DNA of 64,000 nucleotides, taken from assembly GCF_026805325.1 (NCBI RefSeq), contig NZ_JAPRAT010000009.1, forward strand, positions 41,389 through 105,388, in the 5' to 3' direction. Below, in pieces: positions 17,586-27,143 of this stretch. How positions within the stretch are numbered: position 1 is the first letter of the stretch; the number at the start of each line of letters is the position of its first letter. The DNA comes from Natronobacillus azotifigens. Its GTDB lineage: Bacteria > Bacillota > Bacilli > Bacillales > Amphibacillaceae. The translations under genes were made by a program, and so were the position numbers. The notes beneath the pieces were generated by a model. The model saw nothing but the letters and a program-made list of their open reading frames with translations. It ran no database searches and was not told where the DNA came from.

Positions 17586-18965
17586 TTAGAAGGGAATAGA
17601 ACGATATTTTTCTGTTTGGATAAGTAATGCTTGATAAGCTTCGGCTTCTTGTTGATTATTTGTTTTTTTCAATAAATCAATTAATGCTCGAACGACAGAA
17701 AGGTTGGTAGGGTTAAGCTCTACTTCCCATTTGAAGCAGTTCATTGCTTGCTCCCATTGTTCAAATTGGAGATATAATTCACCTAACTTTCCCTGTTGAT
17801 CGGGATCTTCTTGTAATTGCTGCATCGTTTGTAATTTTGCATCAAAAGAGAGTTGTTTATGATAATGGTGGAAGGGTTCAAGCCATTCTATTACCTCGGA
17901 AATGGACTTAGACATAAGAAAAGCTTTGATAAACGGTAAAACAATTGCTTCTGTTTCTTTCGTAGAACAGTTTTTTGTTAATTGCACCAGTTGATCTTTT
18001 GGATGGTTGAAGTAATGAGCTAACAAGTGTGGATTTGCATCGTGTAACTGGGTGATAAGCAATTGATGATCGAGTTCATCTAATTTAAAAGTATCTTCCA
18101 GTACGAATTGAATATAGAAGTCCGCTGTTGCCTTTGTTAGTAACTTATTTGCAAAAACAGGAACCTGGAGTAAAGCTGGGTTTTCTTTGATTAATTCTGT
18201 ATAACAGTATAACTGCTCTTCGTTCGAGTATTTCTCTAAGCCTTGCTCTACTTCATGCCAATCTTTTTGATCGAAGTTTCGTTTGAGTTGATCATAATGA
18301 AGGATAAACGCATCGATAGTACGATCTTCTTCTTGGTAAAGTGAAAGTAAACGATCTCTGTATTCTGGCTTCTGAAAACAAACGCGCTCATAAGCAAACG
18401 AGTCCATATTTTGTAACTGATCTAGATTTTGATATTTCTCTTCATAGCGTTGAAAATCAAGATGTGAGCTCATATCTTTACTAAACCGATTATCTGGTCG
18501 ATGGTTGGATAAAATTTGGATTGTTTGATATGCTTTTGACATTTTTCCATTTCTGCGCAGATCATAATAGGTTTGTTTTAATGTGTCTGTTGTCATTTCT
18601 TCCGGTAAGAATTGATCAAAATAGGTGAGGATTAAACTGGATTCTATTGGTGAATATTGTTGGGCTAACTTTTTGTTAAATAGATGGAATCGCACAAGGG
18701 GAAATGTCTTATTGCTAATTAATTCATGAAGGACTGGATGATTGTTAGATAGGCAAACTCCTCTAGTAAAGGCTTGTTGAAGATAGGTACCTTGCTGAAG
18801 GCTTTGTGAATTTGCACCGTTTATATAATTATCTTTATGAAAAATGAGATAGTAAATTTCATGCTCCGGACTTATGGCTTTAATAATTTTACTTTGGTGA
18901 AAAAGACATAACTGTTCGACTTGTAGTGATTTTACTTTTTTTCCTGTTTGAATAGTTAGCTCCAC
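17586..18965 (-). CDS. Uncharacterised helical-repeat (TPR-like) protein
   Basis: 459 aa, cytoplasmic, no signal peptide or membrane segment. I do not recognise the N-terminal ~130 residues (rich in strands: KVKSLQVEQLCLFHQSKI, IYYLIFHKDNYI). The remaining two thirds are helical. The C-terminus holds at least one clear TPR-like pair (GKLGELYLQFEQWEQAMNCF followed by VVRALIDLLKKTNNQQEAEAYQ). TPR proteins scaffold protein contacts. It is a single-gene unit divergent from the acyl-CoA synthetase, with a leader GGAGGCGG before the ATG. No function proposed. Confidence 0.8.
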   Translation of the reverse strand: MELTIQTGKKVKSLQVEQLCLFHQSKIIKAISPEHEIYYLIFHKDNYINGANSQSLQQGTYLQQAFTRGVCLSNNHPVLHELISNKTFPLVRFHLFNKKLAQQYSPIESSLILTYFDQFLPEEMTTDTLKQTYYDLRRNGKMSKAYQTIQILSNHRPDNRFSKDMSSHLDFQRYEEKYQNLDQLQNMDSFAYERVCFQKPEYRDRLLSLYQEEDRTIDAFILHYDQLKRNFDQKDWHEVEQGLEKYSNEEQLYCYTELIKENPALLQVPVFANKLLTKATADFYIQFVLEDTFKLDELDHQLLITQLHDANPHLLAHYFNHPKDQLVQLTKNCSTKETEAIVLPFIKAFLMSKSISEVIEWLEPFHHYHKQLSFDAKLQTMQQLQEDPDQQGKLGELYLQFEQWEQAMNCFKWEVELNPTNLSVVRALIDLLKKTNNQQEAEAYQALLIQTEKYRSIPF

Positions 18966-19039
18966 GTAGACCGCCTCCTTAGATTTATGTTAATCATAAC
19001 ATAGTTTTATTTAAATTTTTGTGAAAAATGGAAATATTC

Positions 19040-19068
19040 TTTTCAAGATAATTGTAATCTGGTATAAT
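19040..19068 (+). promoter_or_regulatory. Extended -10 promoter of the acyl-CoA synthetase gene
   Basis: TATAAT at 19063-19068 is preceded by TGG, giving the extended -10 form TGNTATAAT. The -35 region 17 bases upstream is weak (TTTTCA). It lies about 52 bases before the ATG and argues against a translation start upstream of it. Confidence 0.6.
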
Positions 19069-19119
19069 TACAAACGACTATTACCTGATACTAAAAATGT
19101 TCAGAAAGAAGGTCAAATA

Positions 19120-20697
19120 ATGAGAAAAGAAGATCTAATTGCACCAGAAAGCTATAATATTGCCATGGAAGTAGAGCGATATGCCAATGACCCTGATCGA
19201 CTTGCACTTGTATGGCAAGATGATCAGCATAACCAAAAAGAAATTACCTATCAAGAACTCATTCACCAAGCAAATCAAATGGGAAATATTTTTCTAGAAA
19301 ATGGGCTGAAAAAAGGTGATAAGATTTTAGTCATGATGCCTAGAGTGGTGGAAACATATCAAGTTTACTTAGCGGCTTTAAAGACAGGAATCGTAATTAT
19401 TCCTAGTTCAGAAATGCTGCGTACAAAAGACTTAGAATATCGTATTGAGCATGGGGAAGTAAGTGGTGTTGTTTGTTATCAGTATTTTACGGATCAATTT
19501 CAAGAAGTTAAACAGTTGCCAGGTTTAAAAAAGTTTGTAATCGGGGGTAACCAAGCGGACTGGATCAATGTGGATGCAGAGAAGAAACGCGCATCGATTG
19601 AATTACCTTTGGTGGAAACGTCAAGTGAAGATCTGGCATTTTTACCATACACATCAGGTACAACGGGTAATCCAAAGGGAGTAATGCATACCCATGGGTG
19701 GGGATATGCTCACCTTCGCACAGCTGCAGCAAACTGGTTAAATATTAAAGATGGTGACAAAGTATGGGCAACCGCAGCGCCCGGTTGGCAAAAGTGGGTT
19801 TGGAGTCCCTTACTTGCTGTTTTAGGTTCTGGTGCTACCGGATTTATTTATAATGGAAGGTTTGATGCATATACTTATTTGCAACTGCTTCAAGATCAAG
19901 AGATTAATGTTTTATGCTGTACACCAACAGAATATCGATTGATGGCAAAAGTTCGAGATTTATCGTGCTATCAATTACCGAAACTTCATAGTGCGGTTTC
20001 AGCCGGTGAACCATTAAACGGAGAAGTTATCGATACATTTCTTCACCATTTCAATGTTACTGTACGTGATGGCTATGGGCAGACGGAAAGTACGCTTCTT
20101 CTTGGTGTGTTAGAAGGAATGAAAGTTAAACCTGGGTCGATGGGAAAACCAACACCAGGAAATGAGGTAGTTCTAATTGATGAGAATTGTCACGAAGTTC
20201 CAGTGGGCACGGTAGGAGATATTGCCATTCCACTTGATACACCGGCTTTGTTTAAGGGTTACTATAAAGAACCAGAACGAACGAAACAGGCAGAACGAGG
20301 CAATTATTTTATCACTGGAGATCAAGCGAAACTAGATGAGGACGGTTATTTTTGGTTCGAAGGTAGAAGTGATGATATTATTGTCAGCTCCGGATATACG
20401 ATCGGTCCATTTGAGGTGGAAGATGCACTCGTTAAACATCCAGCAGTTAAAGAGTGCGCTGTCGTCGCAAGCCCTGATGAGATACGCGGGAATATTGTTA
20501 AGGCATTTGTCGTGTTACAAGAAGATGTGGATGAAAATGATGATAATTTAGTGCAAGTCCTACAAGATCATGTCAAACAAACAACAGCACCGTATAAATA
20601 TCCAAGGAAGATTGAGTTTATTCATACATTGCCAAAAACATCGTCAGGAAAAATTCGTCGTGTAGAATTAAGAGAGCGAGAGCATATATCCATTTAA
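19120..20697 (+). CDS. Acyl-CoA synthetase (AMP-forming, MbcS/AcsM-like)
   Basis: 525 aa from the ATG at 19120, which follows GAAAGAAGG; an in-frame start at 19021 lies upstream of the promoter and would add an unrelated hydrophobic stretch. AMP-forming ligase motifs: LPYTSGTTGNPKGVMHTH (P-loop), DGYGQTEST, GDQAKLDEDGYFWFEGRSDD, and the C-terminal catalytic Lys in PKTSSGKIRR. The enzyme activates a carboxylic acid to its CoA thioester via an acyl-adenylate. The overall length and the WQKWVWSP pocket region suit medium-chain or branched-chain acyl-CoA synthetases rather than acetyl-CoA synthetase (~650 aa). Single gene. Confidence 0.85.
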   Translation: MRKEDLIAPESYNIAMEVERYANDPDRLALVWQDDQHNQKEITYQELIHQANQMGNIFLENGLKKGDKILVMMPRVVETYQVYLAALKTGIVIIPSSEMLRTKDLEYRIEHGEVSGVVCYQYFTDQFQEVKQLPGLKKFVIGGNQADWINVDAEKKRASIELPLVETSSEDLAFLPYTSGTTGNPKGVMHTHGWGYAHLRTAAANWLNIKDGDKVWATAAPGWQKWVWSPLLAVLGSGATGFIYNGRFDAYTYLQLLQDQEINVLCCTPTEYRLMAKVRDLSCYQLPKLHSAVSAGEPLNGEVIDTFLHHFNVTVRDGYGQTESTLLLGVLEGMKVKPGSMGKPTPGNEVVLIDENCHEVPVGTVGDIAIPLDTPALFKGYYKEPERTKQAERGNYFITGDQAKLDEDGYFWFEGRSDDIIVSSGYTIGPFEVEDALVKHPAVKECAVVASPDEIRGNIVKAFVVLQEDVDENDDNLVQVLQDHVKQTTAPYKYPRKIEFIHTLPKTSSGKIRRVELREREHISI

Positions 20698-20705
20698 TAT
20701 AGACT

Positions 20706-20748
20706 ATCCGTTTTGTGAGAGATAACTTCTTACAAGGCGGATTTTTTT
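20706..20748 (+). terminator. Terminator of the acyl-CoA synthetase gene
   Basis: ATCCGTTTTGTGAGA pairs imperfectly with TCTTACAAGGCGGAT and is followed by seven T. Confidence 0.75.
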
Positions 20749-20786
20749 ATTATATTACTGGAGAAGGGATTCGAATTACAATAAAA

Positions 20787-21585
20787 TCCTAAAGAACGCG
20801 AGCAAATCGAAAAAGATGCGAACAAATCATGGAGAATGCGAATAAATCGGAAAAGATGCGAACAAATCATGGAGAATGCGAATAAATCAGAAAAGATGCG
20901 AACAAAACGCGGAGAATGCGAATAAATCGGAAAAGATGCGAACAAATCATGGAGAATGCGAATAAATCGGAAAAGATGCGAACAAATCATGGAGAATGCG
21001 AATAAATCGGAAAAGATGCGAACAAATCATGGAGAATGCGAATAAATCGGAAAAGATGCGAATAAATCATGGAGAATGCGAATAAATCAGAAAAGATGCG
21101 AACAAATCATGGAGAATGCGAATAAATCGGAAAAGATGCGAACAAATCATGGAGAATGCGAATAAATCAGAAAAGATGCGAACAAATCGCGGAGAATGCG
21201 AATAAATCGGAAAAGATGCGAACAAATCATGGAGAATGCGAATAAACCGGAAAAGATGCGAACAAATCATGGAGAATGCGAATAAATTGGAAAAGATGCG
21301 AACAAATCATGGAGAATGCGAATAAATCGGAAAAGATGCGAACAAATCATGGAGAATGCGAATAAATCAGAAAAGATGCGAACAAATCATGGAGAATGCG
21401 AATAAATCAGAAAAGATGCGAACAAAACGCGGAGAATGCGAACAAATCAGAAAAGATGCGAACAAATCATGGAGAATGCGAATAAATCAGAAAAGATGCG
21501 AACAAAGTGTGGAGAATGCGAATAAATTGGAAAAGATGCGAACAAATCATGGAGAATGCGAACAAATCTCAAAGAATGCACGCAA
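20787..21585 (+). repeat. Tandem array of a 20/40-bp repeat
   Basis: About 800 bases consist of alternating 20-base units, GCGAACAAATCATGGAGAAT and GCGAATAAATCGGAAAAGAT, giving a 40-base period and roughly twenty copies. Units differ at a few positions (AAATCAG for AAATCGG; AACGCGG, GTGTGG or TCGCGG for ATCATGG). There are no unique spacers. Long open frames across it on both strands arise from the repeat and are not genes. A remnant of the same family is at 41428-41503. Confidence 0.93.
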
Positions 21586-21703
21586 ATCCGAAATCTCGTA
21601 CAAACTACTAAGGTTCGAATGTAACAAAAAATCTTACCAAAGCCCTCCCATAAAAGCCTACTCAAATCTCATAGCAAGCCGAAGAGTGAAAAAAGCAAAA
21701 AAC

Positions 21704-21757
21704 TTGAAAGTCAGAAAAGGTCAAAGTATAATATGATTAAGGTCAAAGATGGTCAAT
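21704..21757 (+). promoter_or_regulatory. clpE promoter with CtsR operator
   Basis: A sigma-A promoter TTGAAA (21704-21709), 17-base spacer, TATAAT (21727-21732). Downstream lie two heptads GGTCAAA (21741-21747) and GGTCAAT (21751-21757) separated by GAT, as in the CtsR consensus RGTCAAA-NAN-RGTCAAA. A third GGTCAAA (21719-21725) lies inside the spacer. CtsR repression relieved by heat or protein damage is expected. Confidence 0.88.
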
Positions 21758-21777
21758 AAATAAAGGAGGAAACAATA

Positions 21778-23889
21778 ATGAAATGTCAAAAATGTCAAAG
21801 CCGTACTGCTACAATAAATGCTACCCTTCGAATGAATCATCATACAGAACAGTTTCACCTCTGTGAAGTTTGCTTCTCTGAATTAAAACAACAAACATTG
21901 AATCCTTCAGGCTTTTTTGGCGGCCAAGGATCTGATGGTTTTCAAGAAATGTACTCGAACGAAGCGGGTCAACAATACAAACAAGACTCGACAAAAAGAA
22001 AGCAAGGTTTATTAGATCAATTAGGAAAAAATGTGAATGATGCAGCGAAAGCGGGTTTAATTGATCCTGTCATTGGTCGCGATCAAGAAGTTAATCGTGT
22101 AATAGAAACATTAAATCGCAGAAACAAAAATAATCCAGTGTTAATTGGAGAACCAGGTGTTGGTAAAACAGCCATTGCAGAAGGTCTCGCTTTAAAGATT
22201 ACCGACAAAAATGTACCACAAAAATTAATGAATAAAGAAGTTTATTTACTCGATGTTGCTTCCTTAGTTGCAAACACAGGTATTCGCGGACAGTTTGAAG
22301 AAAGAATGAAACAACTGGTTCAAGAATTGCAAGAACGAAAAAATATTATCTTATTTGTTGATGAAATTCATTTATTAGTTGGAGCGGGCACAGCTGAAGG
22401 CTCACAAATGGATGCCGGAAACATTTTGAAACCAGCACTAGCTCGTGGGGAGCTACAAGTAATTGGAGCAACTACATTAAAAGAATATCGACAAATTGAA
22501 AAAGATGCAGCTCTGGAGCGACGTTTCCAACCAGTGATGGTTAAAGAGCCTTCGACAGATGAGGCTATTCAAATTTTAGAGGGAATTAAGGATCGTTATG
22601 AGAAGTTCCATCATGTTTCATACACAGATGAGGCTATAAAAGGTGCAGTTCTATTATCTCAACGTTATATTCAAGACCGTTTTTTACCAGACAAAGCGAT
22701 TGATTTATTAGATCAAGCTGGCTCTCGATTGAATTTAACGCAGAATAATGTGGATCAAGATTCGCTAGAAGAGCAACTAGCAACAATCGCTAAAGAAAAA
22801 GAAGCGGCTGCAGAAAAGGAAGATTATGAACGTGCTGCAAACCTTAGACATCAAGAATTAATGCTTGAAAAACAATTAGCAGAACAAGATGAAAAAGTTG
22901 ATGTAACAGTGACCATTCAAGATATTCAAGCTATTATTGAAGAAAAAACCGGCATTCCTGTACAGAAACTGCAAACGGACGAACAATCAAAAATGCAAGG
23001 ATTAGCAGAGCGTCTAGCGAAAAAAGTAATTGGACAAGAGCATGCGGTTGAAAAAGTTGCAAAAGCAATTCGTCGTAGCCGAGCAGGATTAAAATCGGCT
23101 CATCGTCCGATTGGATCCTTCTTATTCGTTGGTCCAACAGGTGTAGGAAAGACAGAGTTAACCAAGGCATTAGCGGAAGAATTATTTGGAACAAAAGAGT
23201 CATTTATTCGTTTAGATATGAGTGAGTATATGGAGAAACATTCCGTTTCGAAAATAATTGGCTCCCCACCAGGATATGTTGGACATGAAGAGGCAGGTCA
23301 ATTAACGGAGCGGATTCGTCGAAATCCATATAGTATCGTACTTTTAGATGAGATTGAAAAAGCACATCCAGATGTGCAACATATGTTTTTGCAAATCATG
23401 GAAGATGGACAGCTAACGGATAGTCATGGTAGAAAAGTTAGTTTTAAAGACGCAGTGATCATTATGACTAGTAACGCTGGAAGTCAGATCAAAACGACCC
23501 ATGTTGGTTTTACCAAAGACCAAAATGAGGCGATTTCAACACTTGAGATGCTAGCAGATTATTTCAAACCAGAATTTCTAAATCGTTTTGACTCCATTAT
23601 TACCTTCCATCAGTTACAAAAAGAAGATTTAATCAAAATTGTGGAGCTAATGTTAGAAGAGCTTAGGGGAAACTTAAAACATCAAGGTTACCAACTCTCA
23701 GTTACAACAGAAGCAAAACAATTTTTAGCAGAAAAAGGGTACGATCCAACATTTGGTGCAAGGCCATTACGCCGTGTGATCCAAGCGACAGTAGAAGACG
23801 GGATCACGGATTTGCTATTGGAAGAAGAAGAACTTGAATTAATTAAAGTAACCGTTGAACAAGATGAAATGATAGTGAAAAAAGGATAA
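21778..23889 (+). CDS. clpE: ATP-dependent Clp protease ATP-binding subunit ClpE
   Basis: 703 aa HSP100 unfoldase. The N-terminal zinc finger C3-X2-C6...C29-X2-C32 distinguishes ClpE from ClpC. First AAA+ domain: GEPGVGKT (124-131) and [15 protein letters not shown]-like coiled segment ([21 protein letters not shown]) links to the second AAA+ domain with [32 protein letters not shown], and the arginine-finger region. The C-terminus [13 protein letters not shown] is typical. ClpE hands unfolded proteins to ClpP during stress. CtsR sites in its promoter agree. AAAGGAGGA precedes the ATG. Confidence 0.96.
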   Translation: MKCQKCQSRTATINATLRMNHHTEQFHLCEVCFSELKQQTLNPSGFFGGQGSDGFQEMYSNEAGQQYKQDSTKRKQGLLDQLGKNVNDAAKAGLIDPVIGRDQEVNRVIETLNRRNKNNPVLIGEPGVGKTAIAEGLALKITDKNVPQKLMNKEVYLLDVASLVANTGIRGQFEERMKQLVQELQERKNIILFVDEIHLLVGAGTAEGSQMDAGNILKPALARGELQVIGATTLKEYRQIEKDAALERRFQPVMVKEPSTDEAIQILEGIKDRYEKFHHVSYTDEAIKGAVLLSQRYIQDRFLPDKAIDLLDQAGSRLNLTQNNVDQDSLEEQLATIAKEKEAAAEKEDYERAANLRHQELMLEKQLAEQDEKVDVTVTIQDIQAIIEEKTGIPVQKLQTDEQSKMQGLAERLAKKVIGQEHAVEKVAKAIRRSRAGLKSAHRPIGSFLFVGPTGVGKTELTKALAEELFGTKESFIRLDMSEYMEKHSVSKIIGSPPGYVGHEEAGQLTERIRRNPYSIVLLDEIEKAHPDVQHMFLQIMEDGQLTDSHGRKVSFKDAVIIMTSNAGSQIKTTHVGFTKDQNEAISTLEMLADYFKPEFLNRFDSIITFHQLQKEDLIKIVELMLEELRGNLKHQGYQLSVTTEAKQFLAEKGYDPTFGARPLRRVIQATVEDGITDLLLEEEELELIKVTVEQDEMIVKKG

Positions 23890-23899
23890 AATATCTGAA

Positions 23900-23932
23900 A
23901 AGCGACACCTTAAGAGGTGTTGCTTATTTTTT
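23900..23932 (+). terminator. Terminator of clpE
   Basis: AAGCGACACCT pairs with AGGTGTTGCTT around TAAG, followed by a T-rich run. Confidence 0.85.
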
Positions 23933-24146
23933 GTAAGAAGAAATCGATTGAAAATGATTTGTTATCAAATAAATGTGGTAATGTTTGTAGAACCTAGAAC
24001 TACAATACTTCGTAAACCGAGAATATATATGGTGATATGCATTATAAACGATAATTTCATGTAGGGATGTCTGACTACAATAAATGATTTAAAGTCAAAT
24101 CTGCTATACTAAGTAATTAGATAGAAAAGAAAGGGAGGTCATATTG

Positions 24147-24989
24147 ATGTCTGCAGAAACTCAAATTGCATGTCATACTGAATATGATGTATTAAAGAAG
24201 GTAATTGTCTCACCACCTACATACATGGAGATTAGCGAGGTTATTAATGAGACACAAAAGGTTTATCAAAGTGAAAATATCAATACAAAGATTGCCGAGG
24301 AACAACACGCTGACTTTGTAAAAACGATGCAAGACCATGGGGTAGAAGTTATTGAAATTGAACCGAAACCAAAGCTTAATGAACAGGTTTTCACTCGTGA
24401 TATCGGTTTTACGATTGGTGATAAAGTTCGAATTGGAAAAATGGCAAGTAAAATTCGACTAGAAGAAATAAAGTATTTTAAAAACCTATTGGAGGAACAC
24501 AACATCCCTTATCAAGACGAATTGATTGATTCGATTGAGGGTGGAGATGTGATAATAGATCAAAACATTATCTGGGTCGGGATCAGTCTAAGAACAACAA
24601 AGCATGCAGTAGCAAAATTACAAGAAATATTACCAGATTATCAAGTGATCGACCTGCCATTAGCCGAAGGGATTTTACATCTGGATTGTACGTTCAACGT
24701 AGTTTCTCCTGACTTAGCATTAGTTTATCGAGGTGGTTTATCAGAAACTGATATGGACAAAATTCAAAGCCACTATGAAGTAATTGAGGTAGGAGATGAA
24801 GAACAATTCACCTTAGGAACAAATGTGTTATCTATTGGTAATAAAAAATTGATCAGCTTGCCAGAAAATAAATGCGTGAATCAGACGTTAAGAGAAAAAG
24901 GGTTTGAAGTGATTGAAGTAGCTTTTAATGAAATTATTAAATCAGGTGGCTCGTTTCGCTGTTGCTCCATGCCAGTTGAAAGAAAATAA
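24147..24989 (+). CDS. Dimethylarginine dimethylaminohydrolase (DDAH) family hydrolase
   Basis: 280 aa. The ATG at 24147 lies eight bases after AAGGGAGGTC; the TTG just before it is too close. It belongs to the pentein guanidino-modifying fold: FTRDIGFTIGD, SIEGGDVI, the catalytic His in LHLDCTFNVV (~residue 170) and the catalytic Cys in GGSFRCCSMPVER near the C-terminus. Relatives hydrolyse methylated arginines to citrulline, or act as arginine deiminases. Its length matches YkgA-type proteins of Bacillus. The substrate cannot be settled from sequence. Single gene ending in a terminator. Confidence 0.82.
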   Translation: MSAETQIACHTEYDVLKKVIVSPPTYMEISEVINETQKVYQSENINTKIAEEQHADFVKTMQDHGVEVIEIEPKPKLNEQVFTRDIGFTIGDKVRIGKMASKIRLEEIKYFKNLLEEHNIPYQDELIDSIEGGDVIIDQNIIWVGISLRTTKHAVAKLQEILPDYQVIDLPLAEGILHLDCTFNVVSPDLALVYRGGLSETDMDKIQSHYEVIEVGDEEQFTLGTNVLSIGNKKLISLPENKCVNQTLREKGFEVIEVAFNEIIKSGGSFRCCSMPVERK

Positions 24990-25005
24990 AATTCTCTAAC
25001 TAATG

Positions 25006-25049
25006 AAAATCCGAACGAAAATTCAAACTTTGCATTCGTTCGGATTTTT
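25006..25049 (+). terminator. Terminator of the DDAH-family gene
   Basis: AAAATCCGAACGAA pairs with TTCGTTCGGATTTTT. Confidence 0.87.
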
Positions 25050-25050
25050 G

Positions 25051-25197
25051 ATTATCTCAGAGCAACCTTCCGCTTCAAAACAACAAGAAAGTCAAAGTTG
25101 TTTAAGTGAGAGTAACGGACGCTAGCACCCCGAATAGATGAACGAACAATCAGTGGGGAAAATACTTAAAAATCTCACTGATCAGGTTCACTTTATT
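25051..25197 (+). repeat. Family A repeat copy
   Basis: A slightly shortened copy: AGAGCAACCTTCCGCTTCAAA, AAGTTGTTTAAGTGAGAGTA, ACGGACGCTAGCACCCCGAA, hairpin II CAATCAGTGGGGA/TCTCACTGAT, and the edge GTTCACTTTATT. The outer edge overlaps the stop codon (complement of 25196-25198) of the convergent ABC permease gene. Confidence 0.85.
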
Positions 25198-25972
25198 AAG
25201 CTAATTCTTTCTTTTGAAAGGTAAAGAATGATAAAAACAGTAAACCAATACTGAGTACGATCGTCACAAAAGCTGTACCCCATAGCTCACTTGGTATACT
25301 CCCGCTCTTATGTAGCTCAAGAATATGACTGCTTAAGCTGTTCGGGAACCAAGTTAAGTGATGGGAGAAGATACTATTGATAATCGACATTCCAATTAAG
25401 GTACCCACACTGACTGCTGCAACGAGACCTGGATTTTTTAATAACGTACTATAAAAAATTGTTAGTGAAACAACAAATACAAGCCAAAAACTATAGAAAA
25501 TCACGGTAAGTAACCAGTCAGTAAACGGAATGGTATCGAATAATAAATTAACATAATACCAACTAACAAGCATTCCAATGATAAAAGCGGTTAGAAATAG
25601 TTTGATTTTCGCTAACCATTTTGCTGTGATATAGATCGGGTATTTTACTGGCTTTACTAAGACAAGTTCCGCAATCCCACTTTTTCGTTCTCCAGCAATT
25701 GTTCCCATTGTTAGAAGGATGATGATTAACACACCAAACATACTAATTTCCGAAAGACTCATCATCAATACCTCTGGTGCTGGAAGCTCAGGTATTTCAA
25801 ATACCGCACCTTCTGGTAATCCTCCGACAGAGTCTAGGATAATCGGCATATAGTAAGTAGTCAAAGGGTCCATAATGGAAAGGAAGATAAATACAACAGG
25901 AACCCAAATCCAGCTGAAATTACGCCAGTATTCAAGAAATTCTTTTCTCATAATCGTCATAAACTGCTTCAT
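25196..25972 (-). CDS. ABC transporter permease (YxlG-like)
   Basis: 258 aa with about six membrane helices. The N-terminus MKQFMTIMRKEFLEYWRNF and the segment GTIAGERKSGIAELVLVKPV are typical of NosY/ABC-2 permeases such as YxlG. It overlaps the ATPase gene by four bases (ATGA), so both are translationally coupled. Together with the upstream ATPase and the PLDc_N peptide this is a YxlEFG-type exporter. The last bases of the gene are supplied by a family A repeat. Confidence 0.87.
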   Translation of the reverse strand: MKQFMTIMRKEFLEYWRNFSWIWVPVVFIFLSIMDPLTTYYMPIILDSVGGLPEGAVFEIPELPAPEVLMMSLSEISMFGVLIIILLTMGTIAGERKSGIAELVLVKPVKYPIYITAKWLAKIKLFLTAFIIGMLVSWYYVNLLFDTIPFTDWLLTVIFYSFWLVFVVSLTIFYSTLLKNPGLVAAVSVGTLIGMSIINSIFSHHLTWFPNSLSSHILELHKSGSIPSELWGTAFVTIVLSIGLLFLSFFTFQKKELA

Positions 25973-26871
25973 TTGTTTACCACCTCCATGAACATGTCCT
26001 CTAGTGTGGTTTTGCTGACAGAAAAATCTGTTAGTGCCCAGTTTTCTTGAGTAACTTTGGTTAAAATGGCTTGTCGTGCTTGCTCAGTATCATCAACAAG
26101 ACATATAATTCCATCGCGGTTGGCAGTAACTTCACCAATACCAGGTAAGGCTTTTAATGCTTCTAACTGCTCTTCTTCAAATGTTTTGAATGCTAATTCA
26201 ATTTTGGCAGATTGATATTTATCACGTAAAGAAGCTAAGGAACCTTGTTCCAAAATTTCTCCATGATGCATTACCAAAAGTGCATCACTAATTTCTTCGG
26301 CATCAGTTAAAATATGTGTCGAGAAAAGAACCGTTGTATCTTCTTTTAATTCCTCCATTAATGTTAACACTTCTCGCCGGCCAATCGGATCAAGAGAGGA
26401 TACTGGTTCATCTAACATAATCATTTTTGGCTTATGAATCATTGCTTGAGCAATGCCAAGTCTCTGTTTCATTCCTCCCGAATATTTACCAACTTTTTGG
26501 TTTCCTACATTGGCAATACCTACGCGTTCTAAATAGTATTCAGCTCGTTCTGTTGCTTCTTGTTTCGTTAAGTGTGCCAATTGTCCAACATAAACGAGGA
26601 ACTCTTTTCCTGTCATCCATGAATGAAAGACCGGATATTGCGGTAAGTAGCCAATATACGATCGAATATCAGCACCAGGTTCTGCTCCTTCAAAAGTAAT
26701 GCTACCACCATTCGGTTTTAATAAACCGGATAACATACGCAATGTTGTTGTCTTTCCCGCACCATTTGCACCTAATAAAGCAACACAGTTTCCTTTCTCT
26801 AATGAAAAAGAAATATCTTTCACAACAGCTGTTCGATCAAATTTCTTTGTTAAGTTCTGCACATGAAACAT
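25969..26871 (-). CDS. ABC transporter ATP-binding protein (YxlF-like)
   Basis: 300 aa. Walker A GANGAGKTTT (~residue 35), the Q-loop YLPQYPVF, signature YSGGMKQRLGIAQAM, Walker B IMLDEPVSSLDPIG and the switch His FSTHILTD. After residue ~215 there is the C-terminal extension seen in drug or antibiotic-type ABC-2 ATPases. It powers the membrane partner encoded by the overlapping next gene. The ATG is three bases after the preceding stop, with GGAAGGAG upstream inside that gene. Confidence 0.92.
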   Translation of the reverse strand: MFHVQNLTKKFDRTAVVKDISFSLEKGNCVALLGANGAGKTTTLRMLSGLLKPNGGSITFEGAEPGADIRSYIGYLPQYPVFHSWMTGKEFLVYVGQLAHLTKQEATERAEYYLERVGIANVGNQKVGKYSGGMKQRLGIAQAMIHKPKMIMLDEPVSSLDPIGRREVLTLMEELKEDTTVLFSTHILTDAEEISDALLVMHHGEILEQGSLASLRDKYQSAKIELAFKTFEEEQLEALKALPGIGEVTANRDGIICLVDDTEQARQAILTKVTQENWALTDFSVSKTTLEDMFMEVVNK

Positions 26872-26874
26872 CTT

Positions 26875-27078
26875 TTAATCTTGTCTCCTTCCGATAATGA
26901 AAAATAAAATAGGCCCAACTAAATTCGCAAGGATAATAATCAAAAGCCAAACCCATTTAGGGCCTTTTGTCTGATCGGTTTTAACCCATGCGATTAATGC
27001 AGCTATCATTAAAATGAATTGCAGAATGAAGAGTGGCAATAGAAGTTCCAGTAATTCTCCTACTTCAGCAAGTTCCAA
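26875..27078 (-). CDS. PLDc_N-type small membrane protein (YxlE-like)
   Basis: 67 aa, two transmembrane helices: LLELLLPLFILQFILMIAALIAWV and WVWLLIIILANLVGPILFFIIGR. This is the phospholipase-D-nuclease N-terminal (PLDc_N) architecture, found as YxlE beside YxlF/YxlG. In B. subtilis YxlE takes part in controlling SigY, but no sigma factor gene lies here. The start is TTG at 27078, judged from a perfect GGAGGTGAT four bases upstream. Confidence 0.82.
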   Translation of the reverse strand: MELAEVGELLELLLPLFILQFILMIAALIAWVKTDQTKGPKWVWLLIIILANLVGPILFFIIGRRQD

Positions 27079-27143
27079 CTTATCACCTCCTTGTAATAAA
27101 CACCAACTCTGTACACTATCCAGTTCAGGATTCTCATATGAGA

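Noticed and set aside
20787..21585. Possible CRISPR array.
   Set aside because: Units are back to back, the alternating segments are themselves repeated, there are no unique spacers, and no cas genes are near.
20730..21736. Long open frames on both strands through the tandem array (e.g. 20730-20990 and 21067-21270 minus, 21356-21736 plus).
   Set aside because: They are products of the repeat, have no ribosome sites, and their peptides (repeats of CSHLFRFIRILHDLFA type) drift through frames because the unit is not a multiple of three.
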